Assembly (NCBI GenBank): GCA_963205335.1
Contig: CAUJIM010000038.1
Span: 1-64,000 of the forward strand
Reading direction: 5' to 3'
DNA length: 64,000 bases
Source: Pseudomonadota bacterium
Lineage (GTDB): Bacteria; Pseudomonadota; Gammaproteobacteria; Burkholderiales; Burkholderiaceae_C
Shown: piece after piece, positions 50,073 to 59,897 of the stretch
Numbering within the stretch: the first letter of the stretch is position 1
Layout of the letters: each line of letters begins with the position of its first letter
Notes under the pieces: generated by a model
Told to the model about the DNA's origin: nothing
Databases searched by the model: none
Seen by the model: only the letters and a program-made list of their open reading frames with translations
Translations under genes and position numbers: made by a program

Positions 50073-50924
50073 ATGACAGCCCGATTGATCGATGGCAAGG
50101 CCCTGTCCGCGCAACTGCGCGACGGCGTCGCGCGCCGCTGCAGCGCGCTCAAGGCGCGCGGCGTCACCCCCGGCCTCGCGGTCATCCTCGTGGGCGACGA
50201 CCCGGCCAGCCAGGTCTACGTGCGCAACAAGGTCAAGGCATGCGAGGACGCGGGCATCCGCTCCGTGCTCGAAAGACACGACGCCACGCTGACCGAGGCG
50301 GCACTGCTCGCGCGCGTGCAGGCACTCAACGCCGATCCCGCCATCCACGGCATCCTGGTGCAGCTGCCGCTGCCGGCGCAGATCGACAGCCACAAGGTGA
50401 TCGAGGCGATCGCGCCAGGCAAGGACGTCGACGGTTTTCACGTCGCCAGCGCCGGCGCCCTCATGGTCGGCCGGCCGGGTTTCAGGCCGTGCACGCCGTA
50501 CGGCTGCATGAAGATGCTCGAATCGATCGGCATGACGGACCTGCGCGGCAAGCACGCCGTGGTCATCGGCCGCAGCAATATCGTCGGCAAGCCCATGGCG
50601 ATGCTGCTGCTGGCCGCCAACGCCACGGTCACCATCTGCCACAGCGGCACGGCCGACCTCGGCGCCCTCACGCGCCAGGCCGACATCGTGGTCGCCGCCG
50701 TCGGCAAGCGCAAGGTGCTCACGGCCGGCATGGTCAAGCCAGGCGCGGTGGTGATCGACGTCGGCATGAACCGCGACGAGGCGGGCAAGCTCTGCGGCGA
50801 CGTCGATTTCGACGGCGTCAGGGAGGTGGCCGGCTGGATCACCCCGGTGCCCGGCGGCGTCGGCCCGATGACCATCGCCATGCTGCTCGTGAACACGGTG
50901 GAGTCCACCGAGCGCGGCGCTTGA
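50073..50924 (+). CDS. folD: Methylenetetrahydrofolate dehydrogenase/cyclohydrolase
   Basis: A 283-residue bifunctional enzyme of one-carbon metabolism. The substrate-binding [14 protein letters not shown] (catalytic Lys near 56), [13 protein letters not shown] (about 95) and the C-terminal [16 protein letters not shown] are all present. Length normal. Same direction as the two-component pair, 64 bp downstream. Confidence 0.96.
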   Translation: MTARLIDGKALSAQLRDGVARRCSALKARGVTPGLAVILVGDDPASQVYVRNKVKACEDAGIRSVLERHDATLTEAALLARVQALNADPAIHGILVQLPLPAQIDSHKVIEAIAPGKDVDGFHVASAGALMVGRPGFRPCTPYGCMKMLESIGMTDLRGKHAVVIGRSNIVGKPMAMLLLAANATVTICHSGTADLGALTRQADIVVAAVGKRKVLTAGMVKPGAVVIDVGMNRDEAGKLCGDVDFDGVREVAGWITPVPGGVGPMTIAMLLVNTVESTERGA

Positions 50925-50948
50925 ACTTCGGCGCGCCGCCGCCATCTC

Positions 50949-51216
50949 AGAGCCTGTTTATGATCTCTTTATGGTGCCCGTTGCCCCGTAAAGGCAGTGG
51001 CTGCAAGGCGCAAACTGCAGCCGGGCTGGTGGCCCGGTGAGGATTTGCAACGCCGCAGACGCTGCCTTTTCGGGGCAACCCTCCGGGCAAGGCAGCAAAA
51101 AACCGCACTCGTCGTTGCGCACCTTGTCCAGGCTACCGGCATGGCCTGCGGCGCGCGCCTAGATTGCGGCTTTTTGCGGCCTTGCGGGCACCATAAAGAG
51201 ATCATAAACAGGCTCT
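50949..51216. mobile_element. MITE-like element with 32-bp perfect terminal inverted repeats
   Basis: A 268-bp sequence whose ends (50949-50980 and 51185-51216) are exact 32-bp inverted repeats, beginning AGAGCCTGTTTATGATCTC. The interior has no gene and contains further GC-rich inverted segments. No target duplication is evident. It fits a non-autonomous transposon and fills almost the whole folD-oligopeptidase gap, ending 6 bp before the next start codon. Confidence 0.75.
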
Positions 51217-51222
51217 TATCGC

Positions 51223-53253
51223 ATGAACAATCCCCTGCTCGATTTCTCCGGCGCCATCGCGTTCGACCGCATCACGCCCGCGCACGTCGCCCCCGCGGTT
51301 GACGAACTGCTGCAGCGCGCCGACGCGGCGCTCGCCGAGGTGACGGCCGACGGCTTTCCCGCCCAATGGAACGCCATCGCCCGCGTGCTCGACGTGGCCA
51401 CCGAGCAGCTGGGCCGCGCCTGGGGCGTGGTGGGCCACCTCTGCGGCGTGATGGACACGCCCGAACTGCGCGCCGCATACAACGCCGCGCTGCCCCGCGT
51501 GACGGCGTTCTGGACGCGCCTGGGCGCGGACGAGCGGCTCTATGCCAAATACAAGGCCATCGACCCGGCGGAGCTGAACGCCGAGCAGCGCCAGGCGCTC
51601 TCCAACGCACTGCGGGGCTTTCGTCTCTCGGGTGCCGAACTGCAGGGCGCCGCGCGCGAGCGTTTCGCCAAAGTGCAGGAGCGCCTTGCCGAGCTGCAGC
51701 AGAAATTCAGCGAGAACGTGCTCGACGCGACCGACGCCTGGAACTGCCTGGCGAGCACCGACGAGCTCGCGGGCCTGCCCGCCGACGTGCTGCAGGCCAC
51801 CCGCGCGGCCGCGCAGGCGGCGGGGCTGGAGGGCCACCAGATCACGCTCAAGATGCCGTGCTACCTGCCAGTGATGCAGTTCGCCGAAAACGGCGCGCTG
51901 CGGGAAAAGGTCTATCGCGCCTACGTCACCCGCGCCTCCGACCAGGCCGAGGACGAGGCGCGGCGCTTCGACAACACCGGGGTCATCGAGGAAATCCTCG
52001 CGCTGCGCCAGGAGGAGGCGCGGCTCCTGGGCTACGGCAATTTCGGCGAAGTCTCGGTCGTGCCCAAGATGGCCCAGTCGCCCGACGAGGTGCTGCACTT
52101 CCTGCGCGACCTGGCGCGGCGCGCGCGGCCGTTCGCCGAGAAAGACCTGGCCGACCTGCGCGCCTTCGCCCGCGATGCGCTCGGGATCGCCGACCCGCAG
52201 GCCTGGGACTGGCCTTTCATCTCCGAGAAGCTCAAGGAAGCGCGCTACGCCTTCAACGAGCAGGAGGTCAAGCAGTACTTCCCGGCGCCCAAGGTGCTCG
52301 CGGGCCTGTTCAAGATCGTCGAGACACTGTTCGAGGTGCAAATCCGCCGCGACACCGCGCCCGTCTGGCACCCGGCGGTGGAGTTCTACTGCATCGAGCG
52401 CGACGGCCGGCTGGTCGGCCAGTTCTACCTCGACAAGCCGGCACGCACCGGCAAGCGCGGCGGCGCCTGGATGGACGACGCCAGGAGCCGCTGGCTGCGC
52501 CCCGATACCGGCGCGCTGCAGACCCCCGTGGCCTACCTGGTGTGCAACTTCGCCGAAGGCGTCGACGGCAAGCCGCCGCTGCTCACGCACGACGACGCGA
52601 CCACGCTGTTCCACGAGTTCGGCCACGGCCTGCACCACATGCTCACGCAGGTGAACGAGCACGACGTCTCGGGCATCAGCGGCGTCGAGTGGGACGCGGT
52701 CGAGCTGCCCAGCCAGTTCATGGAAAACTTCTGCTGGGAGTGGGAAGTGCTCAGGCACATGACGGCGCACGTCGACACCGGCGAGCCGCTGCCGCGTGCG
52801 CTGTTCGACAAGATGACCGCCGCGAAGAACTTCCAGGCCGGCCTGCAGACGCTGCGCCAGATCGAGTTCGCGCTGTTCGACATGCTGCTGCACACCCGGC
52901 ACGATCCGGGCGAGAGCATCCTGCCCCTGCTCGAACAGGTGCGTTCCGAGGTGGCTCTGCTCAAGCCCCCCGCGTTCAACCGCTTCGCGCACAGCTTCAG
53001 CCACATCTTCAGCGGCGGCTACGCGGCCGGCTACTACAGCTACAAATGGGCCGAAGTGCTCTCGGCCGACGCCTACGCCGCCTTCGAGGAGACGCGCGGC
53101 AGCGACGGCGAGCCCAGCCTGGAAACCGGCCGCCGCTACCGCCAGGCCATCCTGGAGGCGGGCGGCAGCCGCCCGGCGATGGAATCGTTCAAGGCCTTCC
53201 GCGGCCGCGAGCCCCGGCTCGATGCACTGTTGCGCCACCAGGGCATGGCGTGA
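51223..53253 (+). CDS. prlC: Oligopeptidase A (M3 family metallopeptidase)
   Basis: A 676-residue cytoplasmic thimet-like peptidase that degrades short peptides and signal peptides. The zinc site is FHEFGHGLHHML (HExxH, about 463-474) with the downstream Glu ligand in GISGVEWDAVELPSQ (about 485). Length is normal. The ATG at 51223 lies only 6 bp beyond the MITE-like element, so its leader and ribosome binding region are now within that element. Confidence 0.94.
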   Translation: MNNPLLDFSGAIAFDRITPAHVAPAVDELLQRADAALAEVTADGFPAQWNAIARVLDVATEQLGRAWGVVGHLCGVMDTPELRAAYNAALPRVTAFWTRLGADERLYAKYKAIDPAELNAEQRQALSNALRGFRLSGAELQGAARERFAKVQERLAELQQKFSENVLDATDAWNCLASTDELAGLPADVLQATRAAAQAAGLEGHQITLKMPCYLPVMQFAENGALREKVYRAYVTRASDQAEDEARRFDNTGVIEEILALRQEEARLLGYGNFGEVSVVPKMAQSPDEVLHFLRDLARRARPFAEKDLADLRAFARDALGIADPQAWDWPFISEKLKEARYAFNEQEVKQYFPAPKVLAGLFKIVETLFEVQIRRDTAPVWHPAVEFYCIERDGRLVGQFYLDKPARTGKRGGAWMDDARSRWLRPDTGALQTPVAYLVCNFAEGVDGKPPLLTHDDATTLFHEFGHGLHHMLTQVNEHDVSGISGVEWDAVELPSQFMENFCWEWEVLRHMTAHVDTGEPLPRALFDKMTAAKNFQAGLQTLRQIEFALFDMLLHTRHDPGESILPLLEQVRSEVALLKPPAFNRFAHSFSHIFSGGYAAGYYSYKWAEVLSADAYAAFEETRGSDGEPSLETGRRYRQAILEAGGSRPAMESFKAFRGREPRLDALLRHQGMA

Positions 53254-53296
53254 TAGAAAAGTGAGTGGCCTGCGCTCGCCTCGCAAGGTTTCTGAG

Positions 53297-53346
53297 CAAA
53301 ATCGGCTCGAAAACGAGCACGGGCAAGCGCGAGCAGCTATCAAAAT
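53297..53346 (-). repeat. Dispersed repeat, copy E
   Basis: On the minus strand it begins CATTTTGATAGCTGCTCGC and ends GAGCCGATTTT, in the prlC to glutaredoxin-like gene gap. It is inverted relative to copies A-D. Confidence 0.6.
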
Positions 53347-53370
53347 GAGGAAACTGCCGAGGACAGCCCG

Positions 53371-54018
53371 ATGATCCGACCCCGAACTCTCTTCGCCATC
53401 GCCGCCAGCGCCCTGGCGCTGCTGGCCACTGCGGTACAGGCCCAGTCGGTGTACCGCATCGTGGGGCCCGACGGGCGCGTCACCTTCACCGACCGGCCGC
53501 CCGAAGACGCCAGCAAGGGCACGCGCGTCGGTGAAGCGGCGCAGGCCGGCGGCGCCAGCAGCACTGCCGACCTGCCCTACGCGCTGCGCCAGGCCGCCAC
53601 GCGCTACCCCGTGGTGCTCTACACCGGCGCCGACTGCCCGCCCTGCGTCAGCGGGCGCAACCTGCTGATCAACCGCGGCATACCGTTCGCCGAGCGCACC
53701 GTGGCGAGCGAGGACGACATCGACGCGTTCAAGCGCCTCGCGGGCGACGCCAGCCTGCCGCTGCTCACCCTGGGCAGCCAGCAGCTCAAGGGGTTTTCCG
53801 ACGTGCAATGGAGCCAGTACCTCGACGCCGCGGGCTACCCGAAGCAGTCGCAGCTGCCCGCCAGCTACCAGCGTCCGGCTGCCGCGCCGCTCGTCGCACG
53901 CGGCAATGCGGTGGTTCCGGGCAGCACCGTCCCCAAGCCGGAGCGCGCGCGCCCGGCCCCAGCCGCGCCCAAGCCCGGCGGAACCACGCCCTCCAACCCC
54001 GCGGGCATCGTTTTCTAG
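53371..54018 (+). CDS. Exported DUF4124-glutaredoxin-like protein
   Basis: A 215-residue envelope protein. The signal peptide (FAIAASALALLATAVQAQ) is followed by a DUF4124 segment (VYRIVGPDGRVTFTDRPPED, about 27-46). A glutaredoxin-like domain carries the redox pair CPPC (about 89-92, in YTGADCPPCVSG), and a Pro-rich C-terminus completes it. Probably a periplasmic thiol-disulfide protein; the substrate is unknown. Convergent with rpiA. Confidence 0.82.
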   Translation: MIRPRTLFAIAASALALLATAVQAQSVYRIVGPDGRVTFTDRPPEDASKGTRVGEAAQAGGASSTADLPYALRQAATRYPVVLYTGADCPPCVSGRNLLINRGIPFAERTVASEDDIDAFKRLAGDASLPLLTLGSQQLKGFSDVQWSQYLDAAGYPKQSQLPASYQRPAAAPLVARGNAVVPGSTVPKPERARPAPAAPKPGGTTPSNPAGIVF

Positions 54019-54025
54019 AAGCGCG

Positions 54026-54715
54026 TCAGAACGTCAGCGTACGCACCCCGTGCGCCGTGCCCAGCAGGCACACATTGGCCTTCTGGTGCGCGAATACGCC
54101 GACCGTGACCACGCCCGGCCACTGGTTCACCTCGGATTCGAAGCCCGGCGGATCGGTGATCGACAGGCCGCGCACGTCCAGGATATGCTGGCCGTTGTCG
54201 GTGACCAGGGGCTTGCCGCCGGCGAGCCTCGGCGTGGCCTCGCCGCCAAGCGCGGCGAAGCGCCGAGCGATGTGCGCCGCCGCCATGGGGATCACCTCCA
54301 CCGGCAGGGGAAAGCGCCCGAGCACCGGCACACGCTTACTCTCGTCGGCGATGCAGACGAACCGGTCGGCCAGCGCGGCCACGATTTTCTCGCGCGTCAG
54401 CGCCGCGCCCCCGCCCTTGATCATGCAGCCGCTCGCGTCGATCTCGTCGGCGCCGTCGATGTAGACGGCGAGCCCGTCCACGCGGTTCGCCTCGAACACC
54501 TCGATGCCCAGCGCCGCCAGCCGCGCCGTGCTGGCCTCGGAGCTCGACACCGCGCCCCGGATGCGGTCCCTGACCGTCGCCAGCGCGTCGATGAACTTGT
54601 TGACCGTCGAACCCGTGCCCACGCCCACGATGTCCCCGGGCACCACGTAATCGAGCGCGGCACGCCCGACCAGTGTCTTGAGTTCATCCTGCGTCAATGC
54701 CCTGTCTGCCGTCAT
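54026..54715 (-). CDS. rpiA: Ribose-5-phosphate isomerase A
   Basis: A 229-residue enzyme interconverting ribose-5- and ribulose-5-phosphate in the pentose phosphate pathway. [16 protein letters not shown] (about 28-43), [20 protein letters not shown] (about 85-104) and EKIVA with the catalytic Glu are all intact. ATG at 54713-54715 ([12 protein letters not shown]). Divergent from pyrD with only 37 bp between start codons. Confidence 0.95.
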   Translation of the reverse strand: MTADRALTQDELKTLVGRAALDYVVPGDIVGVGTGSTVNKFIDALATVRDRIRGAVSSSEASTARLAALGIEVFEANRVDGLAVYIDGADEIDASGCMIKGGGAALTREKIVAALADRFVCIADESKRVPVLGRFPLPVEVIPMAAAHIARRFAALGGEATPRLAGGKPLVTDNGQHILDVRGLSITDPPGFESEVNQWPGVVTVGVFAHQKANVCLLGTAHGVRTLTF

Positions 54716-54752
54716 GGAGGAAAATTCCCGAGGTTTTCCCCCGATTATCTCC

Positions 54753-55826
54753 ATGCCGCTGCTGCCCTACGCCCTCGCCCGCCCGCTGCTCTTCAGCCTC
54801 GAACCGGAAGCCGCGCACGAACTCACGCTCAAACTGCTGGAACGCAGCCAGGGCACGCCACTGCAATGCGCCTGGCAGGCCCAGGCGGTGAACGACCCGG
54901 TGCAGCTCGCCGGCCTCAGCTTTCCCAACCGCGTCGGACTCGCGGCCGGTCTGGACAAGAACGCCCGCTGCATCGACGCCTGGGCCGCGATGGGTTTCGG
55001 CTTCGTCGAGGTCGGCACCGTCACGCCGCGCCCCCAGCCGGGCAACCCGAAGCCGCGCATGTTCCGCCTGCCCGAGGCGCAGGCGCTGATCAACCGCATG
55101 GGCTTCAACAACGAAGGGCTCGACGCCTTCGTCGCCAACGTGCGGCGCTCGCGGGTGCGCCGCCAGGGCCAGGGCCAGGGCCTGGTGCTGGGACTGAACA
55201 TCGGCAAGAACGCCGACACGCCGATCGAGCAGGCCACGAGCGACTACCTGCGCGGGCTCGAAGGCGTCTACCCGCATGCGGACTATGTAGCGATCAACAT
55301 CAGCTCGCCCAACACCAGGAACCTGCGCAGCCTGCAGGACGATGCGGCGCTCGACGCCCTGCTCTCGGCGCTGACGGCCCGGCGCGAGCAACTGGCGGGC
55401 GAAAACGGCCGCCGCGTGCCACTGTTCCTCAAGATCGCCCCCGATCTGGACGAAATGCAAGTCATGGGGATTGCTGCCGCCCTGAAGCGCCACGGTATCG
55501 ATGGCGTGATTGCCACCAACACCACGCTCGAGCGCGCGGCGGTGCACGGCCTGCCGCATGCCGGCGAAGCGGGCGGCCTGAGCGGGGCGCCGGTGTTCCA
55601 GGCATCCAACGCCGTCATCGCGCAATTGCGCGCAGCGCTCGGCCCGGGCTACCCCATCATCGGCGTCGGCGGCATCATGGGCGCCGACGATGCAGTGCGA
55701 AAAATCCGGGCCGGCGCCGACCTCGTGCAGATCTTCACCGGGCTGATCTACCACGGCCCGGCGCTGGTGGGCCAGGCCACCCGCGCGCTGCGCGCCGCCC
55801 GGCCCGCCCCCTCGAGCACGCCATGA
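54753..55826 (+). CDS. pyrD: Dihydroorotate dehydrogenase (quinone), class 2
   Basis: A 357-residue FMN enzyme of pyrimidine synthesis. A class 2 N-terminal membrane-association region ([20 protein letters not shown]) precedes FMN motifs [12 protein letters not shown] (about 62), [20 protein letters not shown] and the catalytic-Ser segment NISSPNT. It ends with [20 protein letters not shown]. It donates electrons to the quinone pool. ATG 54753; the next gene overlaps the stop by 4 bp. Confidence 0.95.
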   Translation: MPLLPYALARPLLFSLEPEAAHELTLKLLERSQGTPLQCAWQAQAVNDPVQLAGLSFPNRVGLAAGLDKNARCIDAWAAMGFGFVEVGTVTPRPQPGNPKPRMFRLPEAQALINRMGFNNEGLDAFVANVRRSRVRRQGQGQGLVLGLNIGKNADTPIEQATSDYLRGLEGVYPHADYVAINISSPNTRNLRSLQDDAALDALLSALTARREQLAGENGRRVPLFLKIAPDLDEMQVMGIAAALKRHGIDGVIATNTTLERAAVHGLPHAGEAGGLSGAPVFQASNAVIAQLRAALGPGYPIIGVGGIMGADDAVRKIRAGADLVQIFTGLIYHGPALVGQATRALRAARPAPSSTP

Positions 55827-58684
55827 CATTCGTCGACGCCAGCTACCAGCCCCATGCGCGCCGCGCATGGCAGTTCACGCTCACCATGCTGGCCGCGCTG
55901 CTCGCCCTGCTGCTGCTCCCCGACCCGGAGAGCGCCCACCGCAGCCTGCCCCTGTTCCTGCCGCTGCACATCGGGCTGGAGACCCTTTCGGTGGCGATCG
56001 CCGCGCTCGTCTTCGCCACCGTCTGGAGCGCGCGCGACGAAGCCCTGCCCCAGGGCATCGTGGTGCTGGCCTGCGCCTTTCTCGGCGTCGCCCTGCTGGA
56101 CTTCTCCCACATGCTGTCCTACGACGGCATGCCCGCCTTCATGACCCCGGGCTCGACCGAGAAAGCCATCGATTTCTGGCTCGCCGCGCGGCTCCTGGGC
56201 TCCGCCGGCCTGCTCGCCATGGCCGGGCTGGCGCCGCGGCCCGCGCGCGGCTGGAGCCGCCCCGCGCTCGTGTTCGCGGGCGTGCTGCTGCTGGTCGCCG
56301 TGGTCCACGCCCTGATCCTGCGGGCCCCGGATTGGCTGCCGCACAGCTTCGTGCCGGGCCAGGGCCCCACGGCCGCCAAGACGGGCGTCGAGTACCTCGT
56401 CATCGCCCTGAACCTGCTCGCCGCGCTGCTGTTCTGGCGGCACTTGCACCGGCCCCGGGTGTACAGCAACGCCAAGCTCTGCGCCGTGGCCTGCCTGATG
56501 GCGATGAGCGAGCTCCTCTTCACCCGCTACGCGCAGGTCACCAACCTCTACAATCTGGCCGGGCACGTGTACAAGGTGCTGGCTTTCGCGCTGCTCTACC
56601 AGGCCGCGTTCGCCGACACGGTGCGCCTGCCCTACAAACAGTTGCGGGCCGCGCAAACCAAGATGCAGGCCATGCTGGACGCGCTGCCCGATCTGCTGTT
56701 CGTGGTGGACCGGCATGGCAGATACCTGGGCATCCACGCCAAGGACCAGGACAAGCTGCTCGCCAGGCCGCGCGCGCTGATCGGCCACTCGCTGCACGAC
56801 GTGCTGCCCGCCGACCAGGCCGCCGTCGCCATGGCGGCGATCGACGAAGCCATGGAGACGGGCGCCTCGCACGGCAAGGTCGTCACGCTGGACGTGCCCG
56901 CCGCGCCCGGACGGGCGTTCGAGCTTTCCGTGGCGCGCAGCGTCACGCCGCACGGCGAGGAGCCGCGCTTCGTGGTGATCTCGCGCGACATCACCCAGCG
57001 CCGGCAAAACGCCGAGTCCCTGCGCCTGTTCTCCAATGCGGTGGAGCAGAGCCCGATCGCGATCGTGATCACCGACACGCAGGCCCGCATTTCCTACGTC
57101 AATCCCGCCTTCACGCGGGCCATGGGCTACGGCGCCGAGGAGGCGCTGGGACGCAACCCCCGCATGCTGCAGTCGGGCAAGACGCCGGCGGCACGCTACC
57201 AGGCGATGTGGGAGCAGCTGGCCCGCGGCGAGCCCTGGCAGGGGGAGCTGGTCAACCGCACCAAGGGCGGCGCGGAAGTGATCGAGTGGACCGTGATCTA
57301 CCCGCTGCGCGACGCCCACGGCACGGTCACCCACTACCTGGCGCACAAGATCGACGTGACCGAAGAGCGCCGGGCCGACGCGCGGATACGGCAGCTGCTG
57401 GACTATGACCAGCTCACCAACCTGCCCGGCCGCCGCCTGCTGCGCGAGCATTTCGAATACGCCCGCGAACACGGGCACAACCTGTCGCTGCTCTGGCTCG
57501 ACCTGGACCACTTCAAGGACATCAACGACTCGCCCGGCCATACCGTCGGCGACCGGATGCTGGAACTGACCGCGCAGCGCCTGCGCGCGCAGCTGCGGGT
57601 CAGGGACGTGGTCTCGCGCCACTCGGGCGACGACTTCGCGATCCTGCTGCCCCAATCCGGCCAGGGCGACGCAGCCGAACTGGCGCAGCGGCTGCTGGTG
57701 GCGCTGGCCGAGCCGGTCGAACTGGCCGGACAGACGATTTCGACCACCGCCTCGATCGGCATCGCGCTCTGCCCCGAGGACACCACCGATTTCGAAACCC
57801 TGCTCAAGAACGCCGAGACCGCGACCTACCGCGTCAAGCAGGAAGGGCGCAACCACTACCGCTTCTTCACCGGCGAGATGCAGCAGCGCGCGACCCGCGT
57901 CCTGACGCTGGGCAACGCGCTCAAGCAGGCCTTGCAGCGGGAAGAGTTCCACCTGGTCTACCAGCCGCAAATGCTGCTTGCCAGCGGCCAGATCGTCGGC
58001 GCCGAGGTGCTGCTGCGCTGGGACAGCGCCCAATGGGGCGCCGTCTCGCCCGCGGAGTTCATCCCGATCGCCGAAACCACGGGCCTGATCGCTCCGATCG
58101 GCGAATGGGTGCTGCGCACGGCGCTGGCCCAGTTGCGCCAATGGATCGATCGCGGCATGGAGCCGCTCGTGGTGGCGGTCAACCTCTCGGCCGTCCAGTT
58201 CAACCAGCCCAACCTGCCCGACCTCATCGACAGCGCGCTGCGGGAGTCCGCCATCGACGCGCGCCTGCTGGAACTGGAGCTCACCGAAGCCGCCGCGATG
58301 AAGGACCCGAACGCCGCCGCGCAGCACATGCACAAGCTGCGCGCCCTCGGGATCCACCTGTCGATCGACGACTTCGGCACCGGCTACTCGTCACTGAGCT
58401 ATCTCAAGCGCTTCAAGATCCACCGGCTCAAGATCGACCAGTCGTTCGTGCACGACATCCACCTGGACCCCGACGACCAGGCCATCGTCGTCGCCATCAT
58501 CCAGCTGGCGCAGGGCCTGGGGATAGACACCATCGCCGAAGGTGTCGAGACCGCCGAGCAGCAGGCGTTCCTGCGCGAGCGCGGCTGCAACGCCATCCAA
58601 GGCTACCATTTCAGCCGGCCGCTGCCGGCGCCGGAGTTCGAAAGCTTCGTGCGCCGCCACCCATCGGCCGCGAAAACCGCATGA
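55823..58684 (+). CDS. MASE3-PAS-PAS-GGDEF-EAL signalling protein
   Basis: A 953-residue membrane protein. The N-terminal MASE3-type sensor has about 8 hydrophobic segments (10-265). Two PAS domains follow (about 280-400 and 405-520). The GGDEF domain (about 530-690) has its active-site loop degenerated to SGDDF (about 601). The EAL domain (about 705-945) keeps EVLLRW, NLS, ELTEAA and the [13 protein letters not shown] loop. Likely a c-di-GMP phosphodiesterase, with the GGDEF acting as a regulatory GTP-binding domain. ATG 55823 overlaps the pyrD stop; a long upstream open frame is artefact. Confidence 0.88.
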   Translation: MTFVDASYQPHARRAWQFTLTMLAALLALLLLPDPESAHRSLPLFLPLHIGLETLSVAIAALVFATVWSARDEALPQGIVVLACAFLGVALLDFSHMLSYDGMPAFMTPGSTEKAIDFWLAARLLGSAGLLAMAGLAPRPARGWSRPALVFAGVLLLVAVVHALILRAPDWLPHSFVPGQGPTAAKTGVEYLVIALNLLAALLFWRHLHRPRVYSNAKLCAVACLMAMSELLFTRYAQVTNLYNLAGHVYKVLAFALLYQAAFADTVRLPYKQLRAAQTKMQAMLDALPDLLFVVDRHGRYLGIHAKDQDKLLARPRALIGHSLHDVLPADQAAVAMAAIDEAMETGASHGKVVTLDVPAAPGRAFELSVARSVTPHGEEPRFVVISRDITQRRQNAESLRLFSNAVEQSPIAIVITDTQARISYVNPAFTRAMGYGAEEALGRNPRMLQSGKTPAARYQAMWEQLARGEPWQGELVNRTKGGAEVIEWTVIYPLRDAHGTVTHYLAHKIDVTEERRADARIRQLLDYDQLTNLPGRRLLREHFEYAREHGHNLSLLWLDLDHFKDINDSPGHTVGDRMLELTAQRLRAQLRVRDVVSRHSGDDFAILLPQSGQGDAAELAQRLLVALAEPVELAGQTISTTASIGIALCPEDTTDFETLLKNAETATYRVKQEGRNHYRFFTGEMQQRATRVLTLGNALKQALQREEFHLVYQPQMLLASGQIVGAEVLLRWDSAQWGAVSPAEFIPIAETTGLIAPIGEWVLRTALAQLRQWIDRGMEPLVVAVNLSAVQFNQPNLPDLIDSALRESAIDARLLELELTEAAAMKDPNAAAQHMHKLRALGIHLSIDDFGTGYSSLSYLKRFKIHRLKIDQSFVHDIHLDPDDQAIVVAIIQLAQGLGIDTIAEGVETAEQQAFLRERGCNAIQGYHFSRPLPAPEFESFVRRHPSAAKTA

Positions 58685-58717
58685 AAAAACGCTCCGAAAC
58701 CCGTGGCCGCGGAGCGT
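58684..58717 (-). terminator. Rho-independent terminator of tRNA-Val
   Basis: ACGCTCCG (58689-58696) pairs with CGGAGCGT (58710-58717). On the minus strand a T-run follows, 11 bp downstream of the tRNA 3' end. It touches the stop codon of the convergent GGDEF-EAL gene. Confidence 0.82.
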
Positions 58718-58727
58718 CTATGTATGC

Positions 58728-58802
58728 TGGTGGGTGATACATGGATCGAACATGTGACCCCTGCCGTGTGAAGGCAGTGCTCTACCGCTGAGCTAATCAC
58801 CC
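58728..58802 (-). tRNA. tRNA-Val(CAC)
   Basis: A 75-nt cloverleaf: acceptor GGGTGAT/ATCACCC, D-arm TAGCTCAGCGGTAGAGCA, anticodon arm CTGCC-TTCACAC-GGCAG (anticodon CAC), T-arm with GTTCGATC, and encoded CCA. No intron. Located between dnaQ and the GGDEF-EAL gene. Confidence 0.94.
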
Positions 58803-58827
58803 GTTTTCGCTTTCACGAAAACGCGCA

Positions 58828-59559
58828 TTATGGCACAGCTTTTGGAGCTTCCGGCGCCAAGCGCCAGACTGCCCTGCCCCCGCTCGATTGGTCGATCTCG
58901 GCGATCGTCGCCTCGTGGGCTGCCAGTTCGTGCGCGTTGGCACCCAGCACCAGCAGTTCGAAGCTGCTCAGGTCCGCGTCCACGGACAGGCCCACCACGC
59001 CGACGGCGGCCTGCTTGTCCTCAGCAACCAGGAGCGACTCCTGCCCGCGCGTCATCTGGATGTAGACGTCGGCCAGCAGCTGCGCGTCCAGCAATGCGCC
59101 GTGCAGCGTGCGGCCCGAATTGTCCACGCCCAGACGGTCGCACAGCGCATCCAGCGAATTGCGCTTGCCGGGGAACAGCTCGCGCGCCATGGTCAGCGTA
59201 TCCACCACGCCCACGACCTGCCCGGACAGCGCCGGCAGCCCCAGGCGGGAGAACTCCATCTCCAGGAATCCCATGTCGAAGCTGGCGTTGTGGATGATCA
59301 GTTCAGCGCCCTGCAGGTAGCGCAGGATCTCGTCGGCGCGCTCGGCGAACCTGGGCTTGTCGCGCAGGAATTCGTTGGTGATGCCGTGGATCCGGATCGC
59401 GTCCTCGTGGCTGGCGCGCTCGGGGTTGAGGTACAGATGCAGGTCGTTGCCCGTGAACCGGCGCTGCACCAGTTCGACGCAGCCCAGTTCTATGATGCGG
59501 TCGCCCTGCTCCGCCGACAGGCCGGTGGTCTCGGTATCGAGAACGATTTGCCGGGTCAC
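58828..59559 (-). CDS. dnaQ: DNA polymerase III epsilon subunit (3'-5' proofreading)
   Basis: A 243-residue DEDDh exonuclease. Exo I is IVLDTETTGLSAEQGDRIIE (Asp and Glu near 8-10), Exo II HNASFDMGFLE (about 95) and Exo III HGALLDAQLLADVY (His and Asp near 155-160). A C-terminal extension should bind the alpha subunit. It is immediately downstream of iscA (6 bp), where hscB would be expected in a canonical isc operon. Confidence 0.94.
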   Translation of the reverse strand: MTRQIVLDTETTGLSAEQGDRIIELGCVELVQRRFTGNDLHLYLNPERASHEDAIRIHGITNEFLRDKPRFAERADEILRYLQGAELIIHNASFDMGFLEMEFSRLGLPALSGQVVGVVDTLTMARELFPGKRNSLDALCDRLGVDNSGRTLHGALLDAQLLADVYIQMTRGQESLLVAEDKQAAVGVVGLSVDADLSSFELLVLGANAHELAAHEATIAEIDQSSGGRAVWRLAPEAPKAVP

Positions 59560-59565
59560 GGCGCC

Positions 59566-59889
59566 TCAGACCCGAAAACTTTCGCCGCAGCCGCAACGGT
59601 CCCGCTCGTGCGGGTTGCGGAAACGAAAACCCTCGTCCAGCCCCTCGCTCACGAAATCCAGTTCGGTGCCATCGACGTAGGCCAGGGCCTTGGCCGGGAC
59701 CAGCAGCGTGACCCCGTGAGTCTCGAACGCGATGTCGTCGGGACGCAATTCGTCGACGTAATCGACCTCGTAGGCAAAACCGGAGCAGCCGGTGCTCTTG
59801 ACGCCGAGGCGCACGCCCAGCCCCTTGCCACGGCGCTCCAGGGAGCCGAGAACATGGCGTGCCGCTGCGGGTGTGAGTGTGATGGACAT
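59566..59889 (-). CDS. iscA: Iron-sulfur cluster assembly A-type protein IscA
   Basis: A 107-residue A-type carrier. The three ligand cysteines are in KSTGCSGFAYEVDYVDE (about 32-48) and RCGCGESF (about 97-104). It delivers Fe-S clusters to apo-proteins. ATG at 59887-59889 opens MSITLTPAAARHVLGSLE. Follows iscU by 8 bp. Confidence 0.93.
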   Translation of the reverse strand: MSITLTPAAARHVLGSLERRGKGLGVRLGVKSTGCSGFAYEVDYVDELRPDDIAFETHGVTLLVPAKALAYVDGTELDFVSEGLDEGFRFRNPHERDRCGCGESFRV

Positions 59890-59897
59890 GGCAAAAA

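Noticed and set aside
50941-51222. Target-site duplication of the MITE-like element
   Set aside because: Flanking bases (ATCTC before, TATCG after) do not form a convincing direct repeat.
53906-55822. Upstream extension of the GGDEF-EAL frame to 1592 codons
   Set aside because: The extra part overlaps rpiA (antisense) and pyrD (another phase); the real start overlaps the pyrD stop.
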